The notes: generated from the sequence alone by a model not told the origin. Counted from the stretch's first letter, positions 38,391-46,571 are shown. The stretch: DNA of 64,000 bases from Streptomyces sp. DSM 110735 (GCF_016482685.1 NZ_JACYHF010000012.1:124001-188000), one strand, 5' to 3'. Numbers and translations are program-made.

Positions 38391-38425
38391 CAAAACGAAA
38401 CGCCCCGGCGCAGGCGCTCGGGGCG
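38391..38425 (-). terminator. Attenuator terminator in the rplJ leader
   Basis: On the minus strand CGCCCCG pairs with CGGGGCG around a GC-rich inner stem, followed by TTTCGTTTTG. It lies about 57 nt before the rplJ start codon, the right place for conditional termination. Confidence 0.75.
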
Positions 38426-38570
38426 GACTCGACCGGCCGCACACGCGTGAGCGCGTCTGCTCCGGGAGTTCTTCCACAATCACCTGCGCGGGTCGCCCAC
38501 TTTTCAGTAGGTCCTTCGGCCACCGAGCGCTCATTACAGCGCACGGCAACGACCAGCGGTCTTTGGCTTC
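38426..38570 (-). ncRNA. L10-type ribosomal leader RNA
   Basis: The transcript from the promoter at 38577 begins CTCGGAGAAGCCAAAGACCG, then CTGGTCGTTGCC and several paired arms. The AAAGACC region next to helices recalls the L10 leader bound by L10(L12)4 in many bacteria. Identity is by pattern only; a covariance-model search would decide. Confidence 0.6.
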
Positions 38571-38576
38571 TCCGAG

Positions 38577-38606
38577 AGAGTACGGGACCGGGGCACCGTC
38601 GAGCAA
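38577..38606 (-). promoter_or_regulatory. Promoter of rplJL
   Basis: On the minus strand TTGCTC (38601-38606), an 18-bp spacer and TACTCT (38577-38582). The hairpin GGCACCG/CGGTGCC (38592-38615) overlaps the -35 region and may end the upstream lipoprotein transcript. Confidence 0.55.
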
Positions 38607-38648
38607 ATCGGTGCCCTCCGGACCCCGGGACCTGCGCGTTTCAGGGCA

Positions 38649-38676
38649 GGACGGTCAGGACGGGACGGTCAGGACG
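38649..38676. repeat. 14-bp perfect tandem repeat at the lipoprotein stop codon
   Basis: GGACGGTCAGGACG is present twice head-to-tail (38649-38662, 38663-38676). The second copy contains the stop codon of the lipoprotein gene. Confidence 0.85.
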
Positions 38677-39571
38677 TGACGCCGCTGCCTGCGGTCGTGG
38701 CCTTCATCAGGTCCTTGAAGTCCTTGGTGTCGCCCGCCGCGGGCGCCTCGGCCGTGACCTTCACGCCGTAGTCGCTGTAGTGGGCGGTGCTGACCATCGT
38801 GCCGTTCGCCGTCTTGGCTCGCTCGACCTTCTTGACCAGCAGGTTCTTGCCGTCCAGCCAGACGTCGATGGTCTCGGTGGTGACACCCGCCTGCGTCAGC
38901 TCGCTCTTGAGGTCGGAGAGCTGCGAGGCGGTCAGACCGCTGTTCTTGCGGGCCAGGGCGGCGATGTCCACGGTGCCCGCGTAGTGCGTCGTGGCGGTGC
39001 CGTCCACCTTCTCCTCGCCGACCTTCTTCACGTCGCCGGAGGCGAGCAGCAGCTTCACCGACTGGTTCGGGGAGCTGTGCCGGACCTGGTCCTGGAGGTA
39101 GGCGGTCGAGCCCCGCCCGCCCAGCTTGGCGAGGTCCGCGTAGCCGTACCTGACCCAGTGCTTGCCGCTGTTCTGCCGGGCGAAGGCGTCGCTCATCCGG
39201 GAGTAGAAGGCGTCCGGCAGATAGCGGGCCTCGGAGGAGGCGGAGCCCGCCTTGCGCATCAGCTCGGCCATGTCGCCGCCGGTGTAGGTGATAGTCATCT
39301 CACCGCGCATCCCGTCGCCCCAGGCGAGGACGCCGTCGGCGGAGGTGTCCATGAGCTTGCCGAGGCTCATGGTGGAGCGCACCTTGGCGGACTCCGCCCG
39401 GTCGGTCGACTTGTCGGCGGCGCGCAGCGCGGCGATCGGGCTCACCGGCACGACGTCGTGGGACGCCTTGCCGCCCTTCCCGTCGTCCTGGGCGCCGCAG
39501 GCGGCCACCCCGGACAGCGCGGCGGCGACGGCGGCCGCGAGGGCCGTACGGCGGACGGTCGTGCTCTGCAT
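38669..39571 (-). CDS. Putative lipoprotein, LppX/LprAFG-like fold possible
   Basis: The start MQSTTVRRTALAAAVAAALS at 39571 gives 300 residues with a lipoprotein signal; the lipobox is VAAC, with Cys at about 25. The mature domain is a long alternation of strands: TMSLGKLMDTSADGVLAWGD, GEMTITYTGGD, GTATTHYAGTVDIAALARK, DVWLDGKNLLVKKVE. This resembles the LolA-like half-barrel of actinobacterial LppX/LprG lipoproteins, though I cannot confirm it. It lies between rplA and rplJ, separated from rplA by a U-tract terminator. Confidence 0.8.
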   Translation of the reverse strand: MQSTTVRRTALAAAVAAALSGVAACGAQDDGKGGKASHDVVPVSPIAALRAADKSTDRAESAKVRSTMSLGKLMDTSADGVLAWGDGMRGEMTITYTGGDMAELMRKAGSASSEARYLPDAFYSRMSDAFARQNSGKHWVRYGYADLAKLGGRGSTAYLQDQVRHSSPNQSVKLLLASGDVKKVGEEKVDGTATTHYAGTVDIAALARKNSGLTASQLSDLKSELTQAGVTTETIDVWLDGKNLLVKKVERAKTANGTMVSTAHYSDYGVKVTAEAPAAGDTKDFKDLMKATTAGSGVTS

Positions 39572-39639
39572 GTGTTCCCCACCCCTTGGTGTGTTGTCGT
39601 GTTCGCACCGTAGCGTGGAGCACCGACAGCGCGCGCACA

Positions 39640-39681
39640 GAAAAAAGGACGGACCCCGCCACCTCACGGTTGCGGGGTCCG
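39640..39681 (-). terminator. Rho-independent terminator after rplA
   Basis: On the minus strand CGGACCCCGC (39681-39672) pairs perfectly over 10 bp with GCGGGGTCCG (39659-39650), followed by TCCTTTTTTCTG. A run of six T makes it one of the clearest in the window. Confidence 0.92.
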
Positions 39682-39726
39682 CCCTGCTGACGCGTCACCG
39701 ACGCGGCTGCCTCACGAGCCGGGGGC

Positions 39727-40458
39727 TCAGACGGCGGCCGGGTCCTCCTCGACGAGGAGGTTGCGGGTGCGGTTCGGGTCGATCTGAATGCCGGGGCCCA
39801 TCGTGGTGCTGACGGCGGCCTTCTTGATGTAGCGACCCTTGGCGGCGGACGGCTTCAGACGGAGGATCTCCTCCAGCGCCGCGCCGTAGTTCTCCACCAG
39901 CTTGGTGTCGTCGAAGGACGTCTTGCCGATGATGAAGTGCAGGTTCGAGTGCTTGTCGACGCGGAACTCGATCTTGCCGCCCTTGATCTCGGACACGGCC
40001 TTGGCCACGTCCGGGGTCACGGTGCCGGTCTTCGGGTTCGGCATCAGACCACGCGGGCCGAGGACGCGGCCGAGGCGGCCGACCTTGCCCATGAGGTCCG
40101 GGGTGGCGACGACGGCGTCGAACTCGTTCAGGCGGTTGCCCTTGGAGATCTCGTCGATCAGCTCGTCGGAGCCGACGATGTCGGCGCCCGCGGCACGCGC
40201 GGCCTCGGCACGGTCGCCGGTCGCGAAGACCAGGACCCGGGCGGTCTTACCGGTGCCGTGCGGAAGGTTCACGGTGCCACGGACCATCTGGTCGGCCTTG
40301 CGCGGGTCGACACCCAGGCGGAAGGCGACCTCGACGGTGCCGTCGAACTTGGTCGTGGAGGTCTCCTTGGCGAGACGGACGGCCTCGAGCGGGGCGTACT
40401 GCTTCTCCCGGTCGACCTTGGCGTCCGCAGCGCGGAGAGCCTTGCTGCGCTTGCTCAC
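39727..40458 (-). CDS. rplA: 50S ribosomal protein L1 (uL1)
   Basis: L1 forms the mobile stalk that moves E-site tRNA and in E. coli represses the L11 operon. The start is GTG 40458 (MSKRSKALRAADAKV) after AGGAG, giving 243 residues; the open frame upstream to 40518 is not family-like. DLMGKVGRLGRVLGPRGLMP and NPKTGTVTPDVAKAV form the signature. Confidence 0.97.
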   Translation of the reverse strand: MSKRSKALRAADAKVDREKQYAPLEAVRLAKETSTTKFDGTVEVAFRLGVDPRKADQMVRGTVNLPHGTGKTARVLVFATGDRAEAARAAGADIVGSDELIDEISKGNRLNEFDAVVATPDLMGKVGRLGRVLGPRGLMPNPKTGTVTPDVAKAVSEIKGGKIEFRVDKHSNLHFIIGKTSFDDTKLVENYGAALEEILRLKPSAAKGRYIKKAAVSTTMGPGIQIDPNRTRNLLVEEDPAAV

Positions 40459-40555
40459 AACTGCTCCTGTGTGTTCTGGGGAAAGGAGTCGTGGTACGGG
40501 CCGAGCAGGCCCTGCCACGTGCGGCCGGTCATGGCCGCGACTGCAAGGGGGGTGA

Positions 40556-40990
40556 TCAGCCCTCGACCGTGATGCCCATGGAACGGGCGGTGCCGGCGAT
40601 GATCTTCGACGCGGCGTCCAGGTCGTTGGCGTTCAGGTCGGGCATCTTGGTCGTGGCGATCTCGCGGACCTGCGCCTCGGTGATCTTGGCGACCTTGGTC
40701 TTGTGCGGCTCGCCGGAGCCCTTCTCGACACCCGCGGCCTTGAGGATCATCTTGGCGGCCGGCGGAGTCTTGGTCACGAAGGTGAAGGAACGGTCCTCGT
40801 AGACCGTGATCTCCACCGGGATGACCCAGCCACGCTGCGACTCGGTCGCGGCGTTGTACGCCTTGCAGAACTCCATGATGTTGACGCCGTGCTGACCGAG
40901 CGCGGGGCCGACCGGCGGAGCCGGGTTCGCCGCACCGGCGTTGATCTGGAGCTTGATAAGCCCCGTGACCTTCTTCTTCTTGGGAGGCAT
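40556..40990 (-). CDS. rplK: 50S ribosomal protein L11 (uL11)
   Basis: L11 binds the thiostrepton region of 23S rRNA and is needed for RelA activation. It starts [20 protein letters not shown], with [20 protein letters not shown] and the C-terminal signature [14 protein letters not shown]. The length of 144 is standard. It is downstream of nusG behind a strong terminator, so rplKA should have its own promoter in the 178-bp gap. I could not choose one with confidence. Confidence 0.98.
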
Positions 40991-41093
40991 AGCTCTCCGG
41001 GTCCTTTCGATTCGGGTCCTGCCCGCGCCCGGGGAACCACCCGGATGCAGGCATACCGCACAACGATAACGGGTATAGATGCGCGGCTGAAAA

Positions 41094-41138
41094 CCGGGCA
41101 GGTCAGACGTGCTGCGAGAGCTCGTCTGACCTGCCCGG
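41094..41138 (-). terminator. Rho-independent terminator after nusG
   Basis: CCGGGCAGGTCAGACG (41094-41109) pairs perfectly over 16 bp with CGTCTGACCTGCCCGG (41123-41138). TTTTCAG follows on the RNA strand. Confidence 0.92.
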
Positions 41139-41168
41139 AAGCGTGTGCCCAGCGGGAACCGGCGGGTG

Positions 41169-42005
41169 CTAGTTCTTCTGGATCTGGTCGAAGCTCAGCT
41201 CGACCGGGGTCTCGCGGCCGAAGATCTCGACGAGGCCCTTGACCTTCTTCGAGTCGGCGTTGATCTCGTTGATCGTGGCCTGGAGGGTGGCGAAGGGACC
41301 GTCGGTGACGGTGACCGAGTCGCCGACCTCGAAGTCCAGGACCTGGACCTCGACCTTGCGCTGCGGGGCGGGCTTGCCCTCGGCCTCGGCGGCCTCGCGG
41401 GCGGCCTTCTCCTCGGCCTCCGGGGCGAGCATCTTGACGATCTCGTCCAGGGTCAGCGGGTAGGGGTCGTAGGCGTTGCCGACGAAGCCGGTGACGCCGG
41501 GGGTGTTGCGGACGACGCCCCAGGACTCGTTCGTCAGGTCCATGCGGACCAGGACGTAACCCGGCAGCTTGTTCTGCTTGATCGTCTTGCGGTCGCCGTT
41601 CTTGATCTGGACGACCTCTTCCTGCGGCACCTCGGCCTGGAAGATGTAGTCCTCGACGTTCAGCGAGACGGCGCGCTGCTCCAGGTTGGTCTTCACGCGG
41701 TTCTCGTAACCGGCGTAGGTGTGGATGACGTACCACTCGCCGGGGAGGGTGCGCAGCTCCTCGCGGAGTGCGACGACCGGGTCGACGGGCTCGGTCTCTT
41801 CCTCGACCTCGACGACGTCCTCGGCGACCTCGACGACCGCCTCGGCGTCGCCCTCGACGTGCACGGCGGCCTCCTCGGCCGGCTCGCCCGCCTCTTCCTC
41901 GGCAGCCTCGAACTCGTCCCGCTCGTCCGCGCCCTCGACGATGTCGAGCTCGTCGTCGACCGTCTCGTCCGGCTCGGTGGCGTCGTTCAGGTTCGGGTCA
42001 GACAC
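41169..42005 (-). CDS. nusG: Transcription factor NusG with long acidic N-terminal extension
   Basis: NusG binds RNA polymerase and couples it to Rho or the ribosome. The NGN domain starts near residue 95 with EWYVIHTYAGYENRVKTNLE and contains LPGYVLVRMDLTNESW. The KOW domain near the C-terminus is DSVTVTDGPFATLQATINEI. The first 85 or so residues are extremely acidic (Glu/Asp/Ala/Val) and have no counterpart in the 181-residue E. coli protein. Extensions of this kind are known in Streptomyces. Confidence 0.97.
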   Translation of the reverse strand: MSDPNLNDATEPDETVDDELDIVEGADERDEFEAAEEEAGEPAEEAAVHVEGDAEAVVEVAEDVVEVEEETEPVDPVVALREELRTLPGEWYVIHTYAGYENRVKTNLEQRAVSLNVEDYIFQAEVPQEEVVQIKNGDRKTIKQNKLPGYVLVRMDLTNESWGVVRNTPGVTGFVGNAYDPYPLTLDEIVKMLAPEAEEKAAREAAEAEGKPAPQRKVEVQVLDFEVGDSVTVTDGPFATLQATINEINADSKKVKGLVEIFGRETPVELSFDQIQKN

Positions 42006-42085
42006 GATGGCTGCTTCTTCCTGGATACATAGGGGTGGAACATGCGAAAACGGGCGCCGGTACCACGGCGCCCTTCGCTTTTGGC

Positions 42086-42364
42086 TCAGCCGAAAACGTA
42101 CTTGGCCGCGTGGTTGAGCCCATAGTCAATCACGGTCACCAGGGCGATCATGACGGCAACGAAGACGATCACCACGGTGGTGTAGGACGTCAGTTGGTTG
42201 CGCGTGGGCCAGACGACCTTGCGGAGTTCCGCGACGACTTGGCGGTAGAAGATCGCGAGGCGCTTCAGCGGGCCCTTCTTGGCGCGCTTGCCGCCCTTGC
42301 GGGGCTTCTTCTGCAGCTCGTCCTGAGCATCAGGCGTGTCGATGGAGCCCACGGCGTCCGTCAT
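42086..42364 (-). CDS. secE: Protein translocase subunit SecE
   Basis: SecE clamps the SecY channel. The 92-residue protein has a polar, basic N-terminus and the amphipathic signature YRQVVAELRKVVWPTRNQLT. One membrane span follows (VVIVFVAVMIALVTVIDYGL). This single-span form is usual in Gram-positive bacteria. It lies between tRNA-Trp and nusG. Confidence 0.97.
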   Translation of the reverse strand: MTDAVGSIDTPDAQDELQKKPRKGGKRAKKGPLKRLAIFYRQVVAELRKVVWPTRNQLTSYTTVVIVFVAVMIALVTVIDYGLNHAAKYVFG

Positions 42365-42471
42365 GCGTCCTCACCTGATCCCGGGTCGTGGCCGTGCCGC
42401 GCCCGGTTCCTGAGCCGCACGGCGGTGCATTGCAGTACGTACATGCGCACACATCCTGGCGGTGTGTGTAG

Positions 42472-42544
42472 CAGGGCCGGAGGGACTTGAACCCCCAACC
42501 GCCGGTTTTGGAGACCGGTGCTCTACCAATTGAGCTACGACCCT
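42472..42544 (-). tRNA. tRNA-Trp (CCA)
   Basis: The 73-nt cloverleaf starts AGGGTCGTAGCTCAATTGG. The acceptor stem pairs AGGGTCG with CGGCCCT, the anticodon loop CTCCAAA contains CCA, and the T arm has GGTTCAAGTCC. The 3' CCA is not encoded. It precedes secE, the standard Streptomyces arrangement. Confidence 0.96.
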
Positions 42545-42628
42545 TTGTGTGCTCCCCAACGTACCGCATCCGACCGAGTGCCCGGTGTGCACCGGCCGTG
42601 CGAGGCCGCTGGAGACCAACGAGGTGTG

Positions 42629-42657
42629 AGTGTACGTGGTCCGGGGCCCGGCGTCGA
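42629..42657 (-). promoter_or_regulatory. Promoter for tRNA-Trp (and possibly secE-nusG)
   Basis: On the minus strand TCGACG (42652-42657), a 17-bp spacer and TACACT (42629-42634). The predicted start is about 80 nt before the tRNA. Confidence 0.5.
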
Positions 42658-42791
42658 ACAGAAAGTGCCTGACCGGGTACCGCGCAGCGGTGATCGTCCA
42701 GGCCGGGGCGCGGATTCGGACACCGGTTCTGCCGTGGACCGGTAGCCGTTCAGTCTGTGAAACCCGTGTACCCGGGGCGTTTCGGGTCTGG

Positions 42792-42797
42792 AACGAT
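42792..42797 (+). promoter_or_regulatory. Putative -10 box for leaderless aspC transcript
   Basis: AACGAT lies 7 nt before ATG 42805, and no ribosome-binding site precedes that ATG. Confidence 0.35.
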
Positions 42798-42804
42798 GGG
42801 CCCC

Positions 42805-44031
42805 ATGAGCGCTGCAAACCCTCCCACCGAGCGCCGGGTCTCCGCCCGAGTCGGCGCGATCTCCGAGTCCGCCACCCTCGCCGTCGACGCCAAGGCCAAG
42901 GCCCTCAAGGCCGCCGGACGTCCGGTGATCGGCTTCGGCGCCGGTGAGCCCGACTTCCCGACCCCCGACTACATCGTCGAGGCGGCCGTCGAGGCGTGCC
43001 GGAACCCCCGGTTCCACCGCTACACCCCGGCGGGCGGCCTGCCCGAGCTGAAGACCGCGATCGCCGCGAAGACGCTGCGCGACTCCGGCTACGAGGTCGA
43101 CGCGTCCCAGATCCTCGTGACCAACGGCGGCAAGCAGGCGATCTACGAGGCGTTCGCCGCGATCCTCGACCCGGGCGACGAGGTCATCGTCCCGGCGCCG
43201 TACTGGACCACCTACCCGGAGTCGATCCGGCTCGCGGGCGGTGTCCCGGTGGAGGTCGTGGCCGACGAGACCACGGGCTACCGCGTCACCGTCGAGCAGT
43301 TGGAGGCGGCGCGCACGGAGAAGACCAAGGTCGTCCTCTTCGTCTCCCCGTCCAACCCGACCGGCGCGGTGTACTCGGAGTCCGAGGCCGAGGCGATCGG
43401 CCGCTGGGCCGTCGAGCACGGTCTGTGGGTGCTGACCGACGAGATCTACGAGCACCTGGTCTACGGCGACGCGACCTTCACCTCGCTCCCGGCGATCCTG
43501 CCCGAGCTGCGCGACAAGTGCGTCGTGGTCAACGGCGTCGCCAAGACGTACGCCATGACCGGCTGGCGGGTGGGCTGGGTGATCGGTCCGAAGGACGTGA
43601 TCAAGGCGGCGACGAACCTCCAGTCGCACGCCACCTCGAACGTCTCCAACGTGGCCCAGGCTGCCGCCCTCGCCGCCGTCTCCGGCGACCTGGACGCGGT
43701 GGCGGCGATGCGCGAGGCGTTCGACCGGCGCCGCAAGACGATCGTGCGGATGCTCAACGAGATCGACGGCGTGGTCTGCCCGGAGCCCGAGGGCGCCTTC
43801 TACGTCTACCCGTCGGTCAAGGCGCTGCTCGGCAAGGAGATCCGGGGGCGCCGTCCCAAGGACTCGGTCGAGCTGGCCGCGCTGATCCTGGACGAGGCGG
43901 AGGTCGCGGTGGTGCCGGGCGAGGCGTTCGGCACGCCGGGTTACCTGCGGCTGTCGTACGCGCTCGGCGACGAGGACCTGATCGAGGGCGTGAGCCGGCT
44001 GCAGAAGCTGCTGGCGGAGGCGCGGGACTGA
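42805..44031 (+). CDS. aspC: Aspartate aminotransferase, class I PLP enzyme
   Basis: It exchanges amino groups between aspartate and 2-oxoglutarate. The PLP-binding Lys247 is in VNGVAKTYAMTGWRVGW. Other fold-type I marks are FGAGEPDFPTPDYI, VSPSNPTGAVYS and TDEIYEHLVYG. The length of 408 fits the type I-gamma group. An in-frame ATG at 42796 is possible but lies inside the likely -10 box. The symbol rests on gene context next to tRNA-Trp/secE; substrate range cannot be read from sequence. Confidence 0.92.
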   Translation: MSAANPPTERRVSARVGAISESATLAVDAKAKALKAAGRPVIGFGAGEPDFPTPDYIVEAAVEACRNPRFHRYTPAGGLPELKTAIAAKTLRDSGYEVDASQILVTNGGKQAIYEAFAAILDPGDEVIVPAPYWTTYPESIRLAGGVPVEVVADETTGYRVTVEQLEAARTEKTKVVLFVSPSNPTGAVYSESEAEAIGRWAVEHGLWVLTDEIYEHLVYGDATFTSLPAILPELRDKCVVVNGVAKTYAMTGWRVGWVIGPKDVIKAATNLQSHATSNVSNVAQAAALAAVSGDLDAVAAMREAFDRRRKTIVRMLNEIDGVVCPEPEGAFYVYPSVKALLGKEIRGRRPKDSVELAALILDEAEVAVVPGEAFGTPGYLRLSYALGDEDLIEGVSRLQKLLAEARD

Positions 44032-44045
44032 GGTTCCTCTCCTCG

Positions 44046-44088
44046 GAAGCGGGCGCGATCTCCGGTGAGAGGAGGTCGCGCCCGCTTC
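44046..44088. terminator. Terminator after aspC
   Basis: GAAGCGGGCGCGA (44046-44058) pairs perfectly over 13 bp with TCGCGCCCGCTTC (44076-44088), 14 bp after the stop codon. Confidence 0.88.
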
Positions 44089-44158
44089 TGTGTGCGAGCA
44101 AGCCCACTAAAGGGGAACCCGCTACCGATGTGACGCACGGGTGCGGCAGGATCTGGGG

Positions 44159-45199
44159 ATGGAGCGTGTACGTGATGTCTCTGAGCTGCCGAAGGCCCAT
44201 CTTCATCTGCACTTCACCGGGTCGATGCGGCCGGAAACCGTCCTCGAGCTGGCCGACAAGTACGGCGTGCGCCTGCCGGACGCGCTGACGGAGGCGCTGA
44301 CCAGCGGCGAGCCGCCGAGACTGCGGGCCACGGACGAGCGCGGCTGGTTCCGCTTCCAGCGGCTGTACGACGCGGCGCGCTCGTGCCTGCGCGAGCCGGA
44401 GGACATCCAGCGGCTGGTCCGCGAGGCTGCCGAGGAGGACCTGAAGGACGGCTCGGGCTGGCTGGAGATCCAGGTGGACCCGACCTCGTACGCCCCCCGG
44501 CTCGGCGGTCTGATCCCGGCTCTGGAAGTCATCCTGGACGCGGTGGAGACCACCTCCCGCGACACCGGGCTCGGGATGCGGGTGCTGGTGGCCGCGAACC
44601 GGATGAAGCACCCGCTGGACGCGCGCACCCTGGCCCGCCTCGCGGTGCGGTACGCGGACCGGGGGGTGGTGGGCTTCGGGCTCTCCAACGACGAGCGGCG
44701 GGGCATGGCCCGCGACTTCGACCGTGCCTTCCACATCGCCCGCGAGGGCGGTCTGCTGGCGGCGCCGCACGGCGGCGAGCTGACCGGACCCGCCTCGGTG
44801 CGGGACTGCCTGGACGACCTGGACGCCTCCCGGATCGGGCACGGTGTGCGCGCGGCGGAGGACCCGCGCCTGCTGAAGCGGCTGGCGGACCGGGGCATCA
44901 CCTGCGAGGTCTGCCCGGCGTCGAACGTGGCGCTCGGCGTCTACGAGAAGCCGGAGGACGTCCCGCTGCGCACCCTCTTCGAGGCGGGCGTGCCGCTCGC
45001 CCTGGGCGCCGACGACCCGCTCCTGTTCGGCTCGCGCCTGGCCGCGCAGTACGAGATCGCCCGCCGCCACCACGCCTTCTCGGACCCGGAGCTGGCGGAA
45101 CTGGCCCGCCAGTCGATCCGCGGCTCGGCGGCTCCGGAGGCGAAGAAGGAGCAGTTGCTCGCGGGCGTGGACGACTGGCTGACCCGCCCGGCGGTCTGA
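44159..45199 (+). CDS. add: Adenosine deaminase
   Basis: It hydrolyses adenosine (or a related aminopurine nucleoside) to inosine and ammonia. Zinc and substrate motifs are in order: HLHLHFTGSMRP near the N-terminus, APHGGEL with the catalytic Glu, SRIGHGVRA, CPASNVALGVY and LGADDPLLFG. The preferred start is ATG 44159 (MERVRDVSELPKAH, 346 residues); a GTG at 44141 is in frame. Streptomyces carry several paralogues, and related proteins include adenine-type deaminases, so the exact substrate is inferred. Confidence 0.88.
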   Translation: MERVRDVSELPKAHLHLHFTGSMRPETVLELADKYGVRLPDALTEALTSGEPPRLRATDERGWFRFQRLYDAARSCLREPEDIQRLVREAAEEDLKDGSGWLEIQVDPTSYAPRLGGLIPALEVILDAVETTSRDTGLGMRVLVAANRMKHPLDARTLARLAVRYADRGVVGFGLSNDERRGMARDFDRAFHIAREGGLLAAPHGGELTGPASVRDCLDDLDASRIGHGVRAAEDPRLLKRLADRGITCEVCPASNVALGVYEKPEDVPLRTLFEAGVPLALGADDPLLFGSRLAAQYEIARRHHAFSDPELAELARQSIRGSAAPEAKKEQLLAGVDDWLTRPAV

Positions 45200-45216
45200 G
45201 GCGCGGGGGCAGGGGC

Positions 45217-45813
45217 TCAGGCGGCGATGCCGGTCAGCACGGTGCGGACCATACGGGCGGCGAAGTCGTCCACGGGCGGCCGGGTGCCGTCGGGGCTCGC
45301 GTCGTAGGCGAAGGCACGCTGGACGCAGGCGCCGAGCAGGAGCAGGGCGGCGGCGTAGGTGTCGGCGTCGGGGCGGACGCGGCCGAGTTCCTGTTCGGCC
45401 CGCAGATAGGCGTCCAGTCCCTCGATGGGCACGTGGGGTCCGGAGCCGAGGGTGCGCAGGGCGTCGTCGTGGCGGCGTTTGAGCTGCTGCTCGGCATAAA
45501 GGGACGCGGCGATCGGGAAGCTCTGCTCGTAGAAGAGGGCGGCTTCGCGGGTGATGTCCGTGAGGTTCCGCTCCAGGGTGCCCTGCCCCGGCGCGGCTGT
45601 GAGGCCGGAGAGCAGCGGGGTGAGTCCGGGCAGTCGCTCGTGGAGGACCTGGACGAACAGGTCCTCCTTGCTGTCGAAGTACTTGTAGAGGGCCGCCTCG
45701 GAGCAGTCGGCCGCCTTGGCGATCTCCTTGGTGGTGGCGCGGGCGAGGCCGACGGTGAGCATCAGCTCGTGGGCGGCGTCGAGGATGCGGACGCGGGCCG
45801 GCTTCGTCTGCAT
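45217..45813 (-). CDS. TetR-family transcriptional regulator
   Basis: The N-terminal helix-turn-helix (about 8-50) reads ILDAAHELMLTVGLARATTK then ADCSEAALYKYFDSKEDLF, the TetR pattern with the YKYF turn of the recognition helix. The C-terminal ligand domain is not assignable. The length of 198 is typical. It is divergent from the NAD(P)-binding gene at 45930, and two palindromes lie in the shared 116-bp region. This suggests it represses that gene and itself. Confidence 0.92.
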   Translation of the reverse strand: MQTKPARVRILDAAHELMLTVGLARATTKEIAKAADCSEAALYKYFDSKEDLFVQVLHERLPGLTPLLSGLTAAPGQGTLERNLTDITREAALFYEQSFPIAASLYAEQQLKRRHDDALRTLGSGPHVPIEGLDAYLRAEQELGRVRPDADTYAAALLLLGACVQRAFAYDASPDGTRPPVDDFAARMVRTVLTGIAA

Positions 45814-45843
45814 GGGTCGTCCAATCGTCCTTGACGAACAGGT

Positions 45844-45891
45844 GAGTGTTTACCCACTCTAGAAGGGACGGGGGTGAGTGAATGCTCACCC
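45844..45891. promoter_or_regulatory. Two operator-like palindromes between tetR and its neighbour
   Basis: GAGTG-TTTACC-CACTC (45844-45859) and GGGTGAG-TGAATG-CTCACCC (45872-45891) have related arms (GTGAG/CTCAC) with a 6-bp centre. A TTGACG -35 for the plus-strand gene lies at 45831-45836, so binding here could block the promoter. Confidence 0.65.
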
Positions 45892-45929
45892 ACCTGTCGG
45901 CGAGGTGTGTCCTAGGAAGGGAAGTCGCC

Positions 45930-46562
45930 ATGAAGCTCACCGTTTTCGGTGCCACCGGCGGTATCGGTGGCGAGATCGTCCGTCAGGCTCTGGGGACTGG
46001 GCACGAGGTCACCGCGGTGGTCCGTGACCCGGCGCGGCTGACCGTCACCGGCGAGCGGCTCGACGTGGTCCGCGCCGACCTGTCCGACCCCGGGGCGCTG
46101 CGCTCCGCCGTCGCGGGCCGGGACGCGGTGCTGTCGGGGCTCGGCGCGCGCACGCGCAAGGACGCCGGGGTGGCCGCCCCGCTGACCCGTACGGTCCTCG
46201 GTGCCATGGAGGCGGAGGGGGTACGCCGCCTGCTCGTGGTGACCGCCGCGCCGATCGGTCCCGCTCCGGAGCGGGAGGGCGCCCTGGACCGGGGGATGCG
46301 GCGCGTGGTGTCGGCGGTCTTCAAGGACATCTACGCCGACCTGCGCGAGACAGAGACCGCGCTCGCGGCGAGCGGCACCGACTGGACGGCCGTACGCCCC
46401 CCGAAGCTCCTGGACAAGCCGCTCACCGGCCGGTACCGCATGGTGATCGGCGGTTTTCCGCACGGCGGGCGCTTCATCGGGCGCGCGGACGTGGCGCACG
46501 CCATGCTGGCCATGGTCGACGACGCGGCCACGGTCAAGCAGGGCGTCGGGGTCGCGTACTGA
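45930..46562 (+). CDS. NAD(P)-binding Rossmann protein, atypical SDR (NmrA-like)
   Basis: The N-terminal MKLTVFGATGGIGGEIVRQA contains the GxxGxxG dinucleotide-binding loop of atypical short-chain dehydrogenases. Later RRLLVVTAAPIGPAPERE and WTAVRPPKLLDKPLTG fit NAD(P)H-binding proteins of the PF13460 type. The length of 210 is usual. The substrate is unknown. The ATG at 45930 follows GAAGGGAAG. The divergent TetR gene suggests an inducer-controlled oxidoreductase. Confidence 0.85.
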   Translation: MKLTVFGATGGIGGEIVRQALGTGHEVTAVVRDPARLTVTGERLDVVRADLSDPGALRSAVAGRDAVLSGLGARTRKDAGVAAPLTRTVLGAMEAEGVRRLLVVTAAPIGPAPEREGALDRGMRRVVSAVFKDIYADLRETETALAASGTDWTAVRPPKLLDKPLTGRYRMVIGGFPHGGRFIGRADVAHAMLAMVDDAATVKQGVGVAY

Positions 46563-46571
46563 CCCGGGGCG

